A stretch of 64,000 bases of DNA from Plantago major (Eukaryota; Streptophyta; Magnoliopsida; Lamiales; Plantaginaceae): assembly GCA_026545765.1 (NCBI GenBank), contig CM048842.1:429501-493500 (forward strand). The letters run 5' to 3'. Made by a program: the position numbers and the translations under genes. Position 1 is the first letter of the stretch. Each line of letters begins with the position of its first letter. Below the pieces are notes generated by a model. That model was given only the letters and a program-made list of their open reading frames with translations. It was not told where the DNA came from and ran no database searches. Positions 35,960 through 47,767 of the stretch are shown here, piece after piece.

Positions 35960-38623
35960 ATGTTTGCTACCGTGCGCCATTTGCGGAGAAACTTCAAGGT
36001 CCATTACTCTTCATCTTTCTCCCTGCTCAATTTTTACTGTCTAATCCCTAGGAATTCGACGACCTGTAGTCAGTTAATTAACATTGTTTACTTTAGCTGC
36101 TCGAATTCGTCTTCGAAATCGGATTTCCTCGAACAATTTTCGCCATTTGGCAGATGTTCTACTCACTTAGTGGCTATTAAAATAAATGAGAGGCGTAAAA
36201 TCGCCCTTGGATTAGGAAAGATTGTTCAACAAGGAAAAGAGCACATTTTGCGTCAATTCGCTAGCAATTTTTGCCCTGTTACCCTTGTAAAGATCATGAA
36301 ATTGCTTGTGCACCGGGAGGTTGCTTTTGCATTTTTTAAGTTTGTGTTCCGTGATGATTCGAATGGCGTTGTTAGGCAATGTTGCATTTCCGTGAGTTTG
36401 CTGTTGGACCAAGACTTGAGGCTCCTGGCACAGGATGTGCTGACGTGGGTGTTTCAGGAAATAGGGCGGGATAGGAGTTATGAGGTTGTTTGGAGAGGTA
36501 GTTTCAACAATGCATCGGATTTTTTTGTGCTTGATGCGTTAATGCGTGCTTTTACGAATGCTGAGATGGGGTCTTGTGCATTGGAGGTTTTGGATAGGAT
36601 GAGCGAGGTTGGTTCTTGGCCCAGTGGATCGGCTATTTCTGTCTTGTTCAAGTTGTTGCTAAGGGTAGGAGATTTTGGTAGCGTGTGGAAGTTGGTCAGG
36701 GATATGGTTCGTACAAGACCAGTTCCTGAAATCAATACCTATAATGTAATGATTCATGGATTTTGTAGAAAATGCTGTGTTAGTGTTGGAGAAAGTCTTC
36801 TGTGCGCAATGATGAAGTATGGGTGTGAACCAGACGTGTGCACATATAATATCTTGATCAGTGCTTATTGTGTTAGAGGATGGACTGCGAATGCAATGAA
36901 GTTGGTGGATCTGATGGTTGAAAATGGTGTTTGTCCAAGCATGGTTACCTTTGGGATTGTCATTAGAGCTTTTTGCAAGGAGGGTAACATAATGGAAGCA
37001 AGAAAACTCTTTGACAGTATGTCAGGAATGAATGTATCTCCAACAACTTTTTTGTATAACACATTGATGGATGGCTATGTTAAGGCCAGAGAAATTGATT
37101 TGGCAGACATGCTTTACGAAGAAATGAAGAGTAAGTGTGTACCTCCCAATGGTGTGACTTTTAACATTTTAGCTGCAGGACATTACAAGTATGGAAAGCA
37201 GAACGGGGGCAGATTTATGTGGGACTCACATGGAATGCAATTGGTTCCTGATTATTCATTATCTGATGTATCTATTTCTGTGTTATGTTGGGCCGGAAGA
37301 CTGGATGATGCTTTGAAGCTGTTGGAGGATATGCTCGAGAAAGGAACATCTGTTAGTTCTACTGCATTTAATTCCCTAATTACTGCGTATGGAAAAGAAG
37401 GATTAGAAAACAAAGCTTTTGAAATTTATGGACTTATGTTGAAATTTGGTATAACTCCTTCAGCTTCCACATGTACATCACTTCTCTTGAATTTGTCTAA
37501 AACTGGAAATCTTGAACAGGCCAGAACTCTTCTCTATAAGATGATAGAAAAGGGTTACCCCATCAATAATGTGGCTTTTACAGTACTTCTAGATGGATAT
37601 TGTAAGACTTGCGACATTGTAGGAGCTCAGGGTATGTGGGAAGAGATGAAGATGCTAGGTATGGCTCCTGATGCTGTTGCTTTCTCTGCCTTTATTGATG
37701 GACTTGCTAAAGCGGGTTTTGTTGAAGCAGCATATGATCTGTTTATGGAAATGAAAAGAATAGGACTTGTGCCTAATAACTTCGCCTATAATTCTTTGAT
37801 TTATGGTCTCTGCAATTCTGGAGATCTTGGTGAAGCATTGAAGTTGGTAAGGGAGATGAAGGAGAAGGGTCTGCAACCCGATATCATCAGTTTCAACATT
37901 ATTATCTATGGGTTCTGTAAACTTGGAAGGATGAAGTCTGCCATGGATACCTACATTGATATGCAGCACCATGGATTGACTCCTGATATTGTGACTTACA
38001 ATACTTTGATCAGTGGATACTGCAAGGCTTTTGACATGTTAAGTGCGGAGAACTTGGCAAATATAATGAATTTCAGTGGGTACGACCCTGATATTACAAC
38101 TTATAATATACAGATGCATGGCTACTGCAAAAGCCATCGAATGGATCATGCAGTTGTGATGCTCGATGAGCTTATTACAGCTGGACTAGTTCCAGATACA
38201 GTTACCTATAATACTCTCATGACCGGTGTCTGTCATGATGTACTGGATAGGTCAATGATTTTAACTGCCAAATTGCTTAAGATGGCGTTTGTTCCAGATT
38301 TAGTTACAATTAATACCTTGTTGTCTAGCTTACGCAAGCAAGGGTTACAACAGAGGACTCTGATGTGGGCAGAAAAGTTTAGAGAAATTTCTTTCAAGTT
38401 TGATGATATATCATACAAAATATTGGATAAAGCATATCAAGAATTACAGGAAGGTTCCGAATGTAGAAAAGAAATAACGGAAAAGTGTCTGTTTCTAGAC
38501 TTCCTCATGTACATAACACATGACTTTATTCTTAGAAATAGAAATTGCCAGGCAACAAGTTTTGACCCTTTTGAACATATTGATACCAGACCCAGGGCTA
38601 CCATGAAAGTAGTCAACGGGTAA
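35960..38623 (+). CDS. P-class pentatricopeptide repeat protein, organelle-targeted
   Basis: Single-exon gene of 887 codons. The start is rich in Arg, Ser and Phe with few acids (MFATVRHLRRNFKVHYSSSF), as in a mitochondrial or plastid presequence. From about residue 188 to 830 the protein is a near-continuous array of about 17 to 18 35-residue PPR motifs, for example TYNVMIHGFCRK, TYNILISAYCVRG, FNIIIYGFCKLGRMKSA and TYNTLISGYCKA. No E, DYW or SMR domain follows, so it is P-class, expected to bind one organellar transcript for processing, stability or translation. The 3' flank is repetitive (see the tandem duplication at 39.4-40.8 kb). I cannot name an orthologue. Confidence 0.92.
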   Translation: MFATVRHLRRNFKVHYSSSFSLLNFYCLIPRNSTTCSQLINIVYFSCSNSSSKSDFLEQFSPFGRCSTHLVAIKINERRKIALGLGKIVQQGKEHILRQFASNFCPVTLVKIMKLLVHREVAFAFFKFVFRDDSNGVVRQCCISVSLLLDQDLRLLAQDVLTWVFQEIGRDRSYEVVWRGSFNNASDFFVLDALMRAFTNAEMGSCALEVLDRMSEVGSWPSGSAISVLFKLLLRVGDFGSVWKLVRDMVRTRPVPEINTYNVMIHGFCRKCCVSVGESLLCAMMKYGCEPDVCTYNILISAYCVRGWTANAMKLVDLMVENGVCPSMVTFGIVIRAFCKEGNIMEARKLFDSMSGMNVSPTTFLYNTLMDGYVKAREIDLADMLYEEMKSKCVPPNGVTFNILAAGHYKYGKQNGGRFMWDSHGMQLVPDYSLSDVSISVLCWAGRLDDALKLLEDMLEKGTSVSSTAFNSLITAYGKEGLENKAFEIYGLMLKFGITPSASTCTSLLLNLSKTGNLEQARTLLYKMIEKGYPINNVAFTVLLDGYCKTCDIVGAQGMWEEMKMLGMAPDAVAFSAFIDGLAKAGFVEAAYDLFMEMKRIGLVPNNFAYNSLIYGLCNSGDLGEALKLVREMKEKGLQPDIISFNIIIYGFCKLGRMKSAMDTYIDMQHHGLTPDIVTYNTLISGYCKAFDMLSAENLANIMNFSGYDPDITTYNIQMHGYCKSHRMDHAVVMLDELITAGLVPDTVTYNTLMTGVCHDVLDRSMILTAKLLKMAFVPDLVTINTLLSSLRKQGLQQRTLMWAEKFREISFKFDDISYKILDKAYQELQEGSECRKEITEKCLFLDFLMYITHDFILRNRNCQATSFDPFEHIDTRPRATMKVVNG

Positions 38624-41600
38624 TTGTCTTGAAATGATGGTCTTGTATTTTTCTATCTCCTGAAACATGAAGATGGGAGATGCTGGGGACCTGTCAATAT
38701 CACCAGGATCCAACTTTTCAGTCTGGAAGGATGATTCTGGACATTCCTCCTGTGCATGTCTTTGTTGAGGAATTGGTCAATTCTCCTGTCACCAGGGCAT
38801 CATGCTATCGGTATGTCAAATTCTATCAAACAAAAATTCTCCTCTCACAACTCAACGATTCGAAGTTACTTCTAAATGAAATTTACTAGAAAATAATTTT
38901 ACATGGACTAGTTTCATTGCAGTTATAGGTCCTGCTTTTTTATGTTTGGAGTGAATAAGAGTATACATTGTGTCAGCTAATTGTTATGGTAATTTGGGCA
39001 GATATTAGTATATTACTGTACCAATTAATCATGTCTCGTGCTGATATATTAACTGTTTCGTCTTCATCATGTAGATTTGCTTCCTTTCTAAACACAATTC
39101 TTTTGCCTCGATTCCTGTCAATAGATGTCGGACCTCTAAGCTATTGAACTTATTATGTGATTGTGGCAGGTCATTTAGAGCTTAATACTCGTGTTCATTT
39201 AAACATTTGGAGCTCAGCGTAAAGTTTTTGTTTTACAGAGTGCACATGGAGATGAATCTCAACAAGAATATAGTTAAATCAATAGTAGTTATATTGCACT
39301 GTTAGAGAAACTATATAGTTTTTATTCTACAGAGTGCTCACTCCATGATAAGTTAAATCTTGAAATTTCAAACCTTGACCAACCTCCAATGAAGTTTTCC
39401 AGTTAAACAAATTTAAAAACAGATAGATCAAAAGAACCATTTTGCGAAGTCCTACACTGGTATCACGAAGCTCATCACCCTCTACATATATATGCATATT
39501 TCTTATTGTCATATCATATCATTATATATTGCAACAGCATGGATTTTTTTAATTTTATGTCTGTTCTGGTAATAGCTGTAAGTTTGGAAAATCTTGCATG
39601 ACGATGCCAGCTCGCCATATGGGTCACAGTTCAGTTTATCCTCGGATTAATGTCCAGAGGAGCAAGATGGCCGTGCTTGAAATCATGTTAACCTCATGAA
39701 AGAGTTCTTGTAACTGGAGGTGAGAGTTCACTTTGGCTCTCATAACAAGAGGTGCCTTTTTTATGTACTTAAATAGACAGTTCATGCTATTCTATTAAGT
39801 GATTAGTCTTACTTTGAATATGCTTATGCTGACTAACTTTCAATATGATCACCAAGATGTTGATATTCCTAACTTTGTTTACATACAAGCAAACTAAAGT
39901 ACTTGCAACGGGCCACTTCCAGCTAAAGGTGGTTGTTTTTTCTTCCAACCGTGGGTAAAATGTATATGATTGCTTTGAAATCTGAAAATGACAGGAAGGA
40001 TAACTGACCTTTAAAAGCTTGAAGCTTGCTTTACATGTTTGAAGAATTCCCTGAGTTTATATTCACTTCTCGAAGTTTGTTCATATTCTAACAACATGTA
40101 CTCAATGTGTTGGGAACTGAGATGAGGTTAAGCTTGATTTTGTCATATTTTGACAAGCACAAAACCATCAATGAGATTGAACACAACAATTACTGTTTCA
40201 GCGAAGTTCTACACTTGCATCGTGAAGCTCATTGCCCATTTACATATATGTCCACATATCTTTTTTGTCAGATTATGGGTTGAGGGGTTTGAAACTTTAC
40301 ATTTATGTCTGTCCAGGTAATAGCTGCTAAGCTTGCTATGGGCTGCGGTTCAATGTCCTTGGGTTGATGTCCAGAGGAGCGAAACTACCATGCTTCTCAT
40401 GTGCATGAAATCACGTTGACCTCAAGCGCAGATACTTGTAACTGGAGGTAAGGAGTTGCCTTTGGCCCTCATAACAAGAAAAGTCCTTTTGATCTACTTA
40501 TATTGACAGTCCAGACTAGCAGTTCTATTAAATGATTTGGCCTTACCCCCAATATGCTTATTCTGACTAACTTTCGAGTTTTAATATGTCCATCATCCCA
40601 ACTTGCTTTCCATATACGCAAGCTCAAGTATTTGCAGCGGAAGGCTGGAAGCTAAAAGTTTGTTTTCCAGCTGTGGGAAAAGGTCTGTTGATATATTCTT
40701 TTGAAATCTAATAGTAATTGGAAGGAATAACCTGACCTTTAAAAGCTTGAAACTTGCTTTGTGTGTTTTGAGTGTAAATCCTCGGCTTAATTCACTTTAT
40801 CCAAGTTATTCTCCAGAAGAAAGCAATCATAATGTTCAATCTCGCTCAGTTTTGTGTTTGTCAAAGTAGGGGAGTTGATGCAGTACAGCAGTAGCAAACA
40901 AAGTTTAACCTCATCTCAGCTCTGATATGGAGTACAAGTTGTAGACCATTTCCCAAGTTGTTAGCTAATTGCCTGATCTGTGAGTTATAATTCTGTTATC
41001 CCAGGAGGCAGGAGCAATGTTTTTTCGAATGGAACTTGGAAGTTTTTATTAATGAAGATAAAGAAAGAATTCAGAAGCTGTGTTCCTTTATGATAATGGG
41101 ATTTCTATCTACAATCCTTAAATCTTTTCCCTGAGGGCATGATATGACCTCAAAGCAACTATTATAACTCTCCCTCCACAACACCATACGTGCAGCCAGT
41201 AATACCGTTCCAATGGGAGTAGTCATCTGGGAAGCAACTATGTTTAGAGGTTCTAATCGAGGTAAGTATTTTGCCTTGTTACAGGTTACATAGTGAAATT
41301 GTCAGTAGTTTGCTTGGCAATGTCGAATAAGTTCAAGCATTTACTAAAAGGTGAAGGCCAAGGGGAAGCCATGTTGGATTGCCTGTGGAATATTCATTGA
41401 AGAGGTTAACATTAAGTTCTTTGGAGATGACTCTTTCTCCTCTGTTCCAGAAATACTCCAATGAAGCAAGTATTTCTATATGTAAAACATATCCTGTCAT
41501 TCTTCTGGTAATATGATTGTCATTTATCAGTGATGACATATTAAAGAAAATGGGTCAGACCATGATTCTGACACTTTGAAAGTTTGTTGCCAAAAGTTGC

Positions 41601-42120
41601 TGAAAATCTCAGCTCTACAAGTGAAATGTCCATTTTCTTGAATGTCTATTTCTATCTTTAACAGGTAGAATGAGAAAATGCGTTGCCGTTTTCACTCTTA
41701 TCCGCTGAAATGTAAATACGGTCTAAAGGACCCGTTTGTATTCATATCCATTGAAATACAAATATGAATTGGCACACAGTTTGCCAACGCAGGGACCTAC
41801 GAGTCTCTTGATTCATTTATTGCAGGCCTCATAATTTATAGACCATAAATAACTGGATTTGGAAGACTAAAATTGTTCCTTAAACACTTGACATTCTGCA
41901 AAAATCCTAGGCTCTTTGCATGATGAAGCTTCTGCTGCTACAAACATCAACACCTTCACAAAATCTCAATCGGGATTGTCTTACCAAGCAAACAAGCTCT
42001 CTCTGAACCTGTCAACCTGATTCGCACTAAACCTGCTTGCCTGTTTCAACTAGCTAAAACGCAAGCAGGCACGAATATATCTGTACAAATTTAGGCCATC
42101 ATACCCAAGAGAACAACTTC
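38624..42120. other. Intergenic, tandemly duplicated
   Basis: No gene called. Two diverged direct copies of about 600 bp lie at 39440-40060 and 40190-40790, offset 730-750 bases. Shared blocks include GGTAATAGCTG, TGATGTCCAGAGGAGC (the first copy differs slightly), CTTGTAACTGGAGGT and GACCTTTAAAAGCTTGAA. On the minus strand 41030-41560 there are short coding-like stretches in shifting frames that I cannot identify. Confidence 0.45.
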
Positions 42121-44178
42121 TCAGGTCACTTTGGCCCTCTGCCTGATCATAAACCTTCTTCTACTCACTCCACCCAAGTTCTCACTTATCTTTGCTAAAT
42201 GTGCCATACGCCTCTTGGTCGATTCCATATGCTTCTCGGGCTTTTCTTCCTTTGTTTTGTCTTCAGCATCCTCAGCATAGTTAGTTGGAGGGCTTTCCAC
42301 TTCTGAAACCTCAACTATTTCCTTTAGGCTCTCCACCACCTTGCTCATTTTGGGCCTATCTTTTGGGCTCTTTACCAAACAACTATCAGCTAATTTGGCA
42401 ATCTTACGAGCCGCGCTGAGCGAATAATGACCTTCAAGTCTTGAGTCCATTATCATGCCAAATTTACGACTGTCAGCTGGATATTGTTTCACCCATTCCA
42501 ACAGCTTCTGCTCGGATCTGGGCCGATCCCTTTCTACAGATCTTCTGCCTGTCAAGATCTCATATAGTACTACTCCAAAACTCCAAACGTCGCTCTTGGA
42601 GGTAAGGTGTCCTGTCTCTATGTAATCCGGGGCAGCATACCCATATGTTCCAACAACCTACAAGGATAAAGTATTTTAGTTGCCAAGAAGACAATTTTAT
42701 CCAGCTACTAAACACAGTTAACAATGAAGTGCAAAGAGGTCCAAAAATTGAGGGGCGAAGTGCTAATCTTGCAATTTTAAAGTTCTTCATTCGCCCAAGT
42801 CCAAAATGTCTGTGACATGTTAAAGGGAACTTACTGCGGTAGAGACATGTGTATGCCCAGCTGATGGCCCCTCTCTCGCAAGACCAAAGTCTGAAAGCTT
42901 TGGCTTAAAATCTTCATCCAACAGAACATTTGATGCTTTAAAATCTCGGTATATGACCTGACAAAAGCATAAACAACAGTAAGTACTAGCAAACCAATTT
43001 CATCACGTGAAAATAATTATAGTCAAAGTTTTTGAATGCTCTTTGGGTTTTGAAATCTGAGAATACGAGATAAGCAGAGAAGTAGAAGTGCAAGGTGAAA
43101 CTGAAACCTGGATTTCCAATCCTTCGTGCAGATAAGCTAACCCCTCAGCTGCCCCTAGTAGAATTTGTATTCTTCGTTCCCAAGATAGAGTCGGGAAAGC
43201 TTTATTGAAAAGATGATCTTCGAGACTTTTGTTTGGCATGTACTCATACACAAGAAGTCTCTGGATACCCCTTTCTCCATCCATCGCGGAGTAGCCGATA
43301 AGTTTGACAAGATTTGGATGCTCGACTACACCTAGAAATTGCACCTCCGCAACCCATTGTTTATGACCCTGGGATAATCCAAAACTTTAGGTGAATGCAG
43401 ATTTCCAAAATCATTAGCGCATGCTCATATTACAGAAAGTCGAATGCATTTCCAACAACTCTACAAATTTTTAATTACAATACAATATGCCAAAGAATGT
43501 GCCAGGATTTCAATATGAAATCTACATAAGCAAATAGAATGAAATATCAACTTTGGCAGTATACATGTACTATTTTAAGCTACAAGAAGTACATTTTTGT
43601 TCTACAAAGAATCTACAAGAACCTACCGTCATTACATAGGCATCACATAAATTACAAGAACTTCACAACCACATTCATTCTGAATGGAATGGACTCAGGT
43701 GATTTAACCAAGACATATACATATGATAAAAATGCAAACAAAAACCGACTAACACGAAAAGCCATCCAAAATGAGACCTTCAAGCGACTAATCCAAATAA
43801 ACCAAAGCAAAAAAATACCTGATAGCCATCTCTATTGAGTTTCTTGATAGCAACCACAATTGAATCACCTTTTCCCTCAACAGGCTTAATGCTTCCCTTG
43901 TACACGCACCCGAAACCACCTTCCCCAATCTTAAGCAACCTATTGAAGTTATTAGTGGCTTGCTTGAGGTCAGAGAAGGTAAAAACTCTCAAGTTCTGAG
44001 CTTTCTCTTCATACATTTCAGGTATTCCACGTGGCGAAGGGGCAGAAGCAGCAGAACCCGAAGACTTGGTCACTCTATCGGCTTCCGATGTCTCAGATTG
44101 ACTTGGGTTTTTGAAAATTGGTGCTGATTTTTGAACTCTACTTCTAGTTCTATCCTTAAAGTAATAGAAACACTTCAT
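42121..44178 (-). CDS. Receptor-like cytoplasmic kinase, PBL19-like (RLCK-VII), four coding exons
   Basis: Ser/Thr kinase acting at the plasma membrane below immune receptors. Exons on the minus strand: 43819-44178, 43108-43368, 42835-42957, 42121-42657; all in phase 0, 426 residues. It starts MKCFYYFK like PBL19 and PBL20, then a Ser-rich linker and [18 protein letters not shown]. Kinase landmarks: glycine loop GEGGFG at 85-90, Lys112, Glu128 (WVAEVQFLG), YRDFK at 210-214 with catalytic Asp212, DFG at 230-232, then [10 protein letters not shown], where the usual APE Glu is Asp259. [15 protein letters not shown] is diagnostic of this RLCK-VII group. The C-terminal tail (about 365-426) is Lys/Glu-rich and then basic. 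There is no Gly2 for myristoylation, as in PBL19. All catalytic residues are present, so it is probably active. Confidence 0.9.
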
Positions 44179-45180
44179 CGTTTTCTCGTATTTTCGGACC
44201 TTTTTCTTTTCTCCCCTGCTTTAATAGTAGTTCTCAAGATTCAACTTCGAGTTTGATAACAGAACCTGTGAGTTTGCAAGGTACATAAATTCAGGATCAG
44301 GATAGAGAAAATAATGAAAACTCAGGTTCATATGCATCTACATAGAGACTAGCAAGATAAAAAAGATTCACCGGAAAACTAATGGAATTGGAAAATCATT
44401 GAAGAACAGAAACAAAACCAATAAAACAAAGACTAAAGGTTAAACAGAGATCCAGGTGGACAAATTTACCTCAAAGGAACAAACAATTGTTAAATAACAG
44501 GACTAGAAAGACATGTGAGTTGCAAACAAGAAACCAAAATCAATTAAACTTAAGGCCATATACATTACATAGAGTATCAAGAAAGAAAAGATCTCCTGAA
44601 AAGCAAATGGAATTGGAAAATTCTAAAGAAGAAACGGGTAACCAATAAAACAAACACAGAAGGGTAAGCAAAATTCCATGTGGAAAAAAAATTACCTCTA
44701 CAGAACAAGCCACTGTTAAGAAAAAAATACTAGCTGTCAAGTTGCAAAGAAGAAACCAAAACCATACAGGCTGGAAACCAGTAAGAAAAATGAAGAAGAG
44801 AAGCAACCAACTAACAGTTAACCAGAAACAATTAAGCTGAGAATTGAATGCATAAGAGAAATAAATGCTAAAAATACTAGCAATCAACATCACTAAATGC
44901 CTAAATTATTTCATCCCAATTTCTCACCTGCAAACAAAATTAAGGATGGGTATACTTGAACCATGGATTTGCTCAACCGTATGGACTACCAGTTGAGAAA
45001 AGCTTCAAATTTGAACACGGTAAAAGAAAGAAGATAACTTGTGGCATTAAAGATTTCAACTTTCTTGGTTTTTTTGAGGAATTGAAGAAACCCAACTACT
45101 ATCTGTCTCTTTTTGAACGGTTTGTTGTTGTGATATTTGCAGAGGAAAAGATTTGGAAGGTGAAGTGAATTGACTGCATT
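44179..45180 (-). other. Leader and 5' intron region of the kinase gene
   Basis: Upstream of the kinase ATG, on the minus strand, a likely leader exon ends at a GCAG|GTGAGAAA donor near 44927 and an acceptor (ACTCACAG) lies near 44265. The intron between contains two diverged direct copies of about 200 bp, 44335-44550 and 44560-44765. Each copy holds a GAG|GTAA donor-like site, so alternative leader exons are possible. Confidence 0.4.
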
Positions 45181-45419
45181 CTAAATGTTGGGTGATGTGC
45201 ACAGAACTCAAGGCTTTGTGGACCCTACTCTACCATTCACCTCTTTGAATGATTTTCATTTTTAATCCATCCGTACCACAAGTCTAATCCAATTTATTTT
45301 TGACTATATACTAGAATGTGATATCACATTATGCGTGTTATTATGTCATTTAATTAAGAATAATAGAAAAATTGTATGAAGTTAAGTATTATCGTTGTTT
45401 TTTATAATAATTTTTTTTG

Positions 45420-45790
45420 TTGAATTAAAATTTTAGTTCGTGCGAATTGGTCAATTTCATTTAATCAAAGAAGATGGAGAAGAAATATTGGTTATGGTTA
45501 TCGTATGCTGTTTTTATGATGAATTGATTTTATTGGAGGTCGAATTAGGCTTTGAATTTAAGTGAAGAAGACAAATCGAGTCTTTTTAATGATAAATTGA
45601 TTATGTCGGGGTTGATTTAGGATTTGGAATTTAATTTGAGAAGACAAATTGAGTTTTTTTTTTATGATGAGTTAATTTGTTAGGATTGCATTAGGACTTA
45701 GAATTAAAATGAATAAAACATATTAGTTTTTTTAACTAAAGTTTAATTTACATATATTACAAAGCGATACAATTTAACTTAAATTAATTA
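45420..45790. repeat. AT-rich repeat, inverted relative to 50535-50960
   Basis: Two to three copies of a unit of about 85 bases containing TTTTTATGATGAATTGATTT and AAGAAGACAAATCGAG. The reverse complement of this block matches 50535-50960, including the flank GCAATTGAGTAATTAATTTA. It is probably one repeat family inserted twice in opposite directions. Confidence 0.5.
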
Positions 45791-45965
45791 CTCAATTGCA
45801 TACCTCTAATAGTTGTCCACTTATATATACAGTAATATCCCAATCTCAACTTGTTTACTTTACTTTTTCTATTGTTCCAATCATAGTTTTCATACGTTTT
45901 GAATGTAAAATATATATAAACTACTGTAATATTTGCCACAGTATGTTTTCCCGCATGGATGGTCG

Positions 45966-46277
45966 CAGGCCTGGCCCAGAGCATGCGCGGGCATCCCGCT
46001 CGTTCAGGGTCCCTTATACTGAAGGGTCTAATTTTAAATTTGAGGTTATAGATAAATTTGTTTTCATGTAATAACAAAGTATTAAGATATCTTTCTCCAA
46101 GTGGTAAGGTTGATATCTAACTTACAAAAGGTCTTGTGTTCAATTCACGATGATGTAATTTTTTTTATTTTTCATATCTTGAATATTTTTTCTTCTATTA
46201 TAATCAATATTTTTTATTATTAGGGGCCCAAATTGAAATTTTTGCACAGGGCCACCTAAATCTCTAGGCCAGCCCTG
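45966..46277. mobile_element. hAT-like MITE with an internal tRNA-like promoter
   Basis: 312 bp. Inverted ends CAGGCCTGGCCCAGAG and CTCTAGGCCAGCCCTG, with the perfect 8-base duplication GATGGTCG at 45958-45965 and 46278-46285. Inside, 46095-46109 (CTCCAAGTGGTAAGG) and 46136-46148 (TGTGTTCAATTCA) resemble A and B boxes of a tRNA promoter on the plus strand. Confidence 0.8.
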
Positions 46278-47479
46278 GATGGTCGTACGTTGCAATGTCA
46301 AGAGCAAAGTCGACATTTGCAGTCAAGGTATTGATAAAGTCGTCTACAGTGCACTCCAACGAGGAATGTTGTTTACGTAAAACTTGTAATGTATAGAATG
46401 TATATTACGATATTGTAATTTTAACAAAACATATAATCTACAATATGCTTTGCAATGACGATAAACAAGGCACAAGGACAAGCGCTAGAAAAGGTTGGAA
46501 TCTATTTGCCATAACCAGTTTTCTCACCTGAACAGTTGCATGTTGCGTTATCAAGAGCGCGGAGATCATCTGCGATCCGGGTATTGATTAGGCCGCCTAC
46601 AATAGACCCTGATGACCACACAAATACAAGAAATGTTGTTTACACATAAATCTTACAGAATCAAATCTATGATTTGGCAATATAAAGACATTAACTTTTT
46701 GGTTATGATTGATAATGATACATTTTTTCAAATATTATTCTTTTCTTATGTAACTTCTATATTTTTATAACATTAACCAACTTTGACAATTAATCATAAG
46801 TTTACATAGATATCAGAATTGTACTCAGACAGATCAAATATAACTTCACAAACCATAGAGCAAGACCATAATACACTGCTTCACATGCGTAGCGTGTGAC
46901 GTAAATTCTAGTATATATATTGTAATAAAGCTAAGGGAGTATTTATATAGAATTAAAACCCTGAGTTAAATAAAAGTTGAGATGTTTTTAATCTAATTTT
47001 CTAAATTTTAATTGTTGACCAAACGATCTATAATAGTTTATTATTTGTTGTTGGAAAATAAATATTGATAAAGAATGAAGAAATTATGAACGATAAAAGA
47101 GAGAAATAATAAATTATGTAAAAAGTATGAGAGATAGTGAGTTTATTTTTAAATATTTTTGGAATGAAATTAGGTTAACGTGACAATCATAAAAGAATGA
47201 GACTAGAATATCGAGACGGAGGTAGGAGGTAGTAGTAAAATAAAAGGGTTCTAGAAAATATCAAAGTGAGACCAGAATACGATACAAGTTTTCAGCTGCT
47301 TGAAGGGCTTCTAGAAAGATACAGTAGTATTCTATCTTTTGATCCCATTTTCTATAGTTCCCCAAATTCATGGAAAGGGCAAGGTGTGTGCTTAATCTGG
47401 ATTAGGACTAATACACGCAAGGTTTTTGCATATGATACATGGTGCAGAGAGGAAAAGAGATTAAGTAGACAACATTTTA
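46278..47479. other. Intergenic with a diverged direct repeat
   Basis: 46290-46400 and 46540-46660 share GTATTGAT, CGCCTACA/CGTCTACA and AAATGTTGTTTAC blocks in the same order, so one is probably a duplicate of the other. The minus strand of each copy gives short coding-like frames, but no family is recognised. Confidence 0.35.
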
Positions 47480-47767
47480 CTCCATCCCGGTTCCGTAATA
47501 AATCGCACATTTAATTTTGAACACCGAGATGTAAAATACTACATTGGTTCCGGATTCAACTTATTACTAGTTCGGACACAAGTTTTAAGATAAAATTGAA
47601 TAAATTATGAGATATATTTATTAAGTAGTATGAAAGAGTGAATTGAGTAAAAGAGTTGTGAGAAATTGTGAATAAATTATGAGATATATATTCCATTTAA
47701 ATTATGAGAAATTGAAATCAGGACGTCCCAAATAAAATGTGGGAAGTTGAATTTTGAACGAAGTGAG
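47480..47767. repeat. Stowaway-like MITE, degenerate
   Basis: Left end CTCCATCCCGGTTCCGTAAT after TA and right end TTTTGAACGAAGTGAG before TA. The inner sequences AATAAATCGCACATTTAATT and AAATAAAATGTGGGAAGTTG are partly inverted. Confidence 0.45.
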
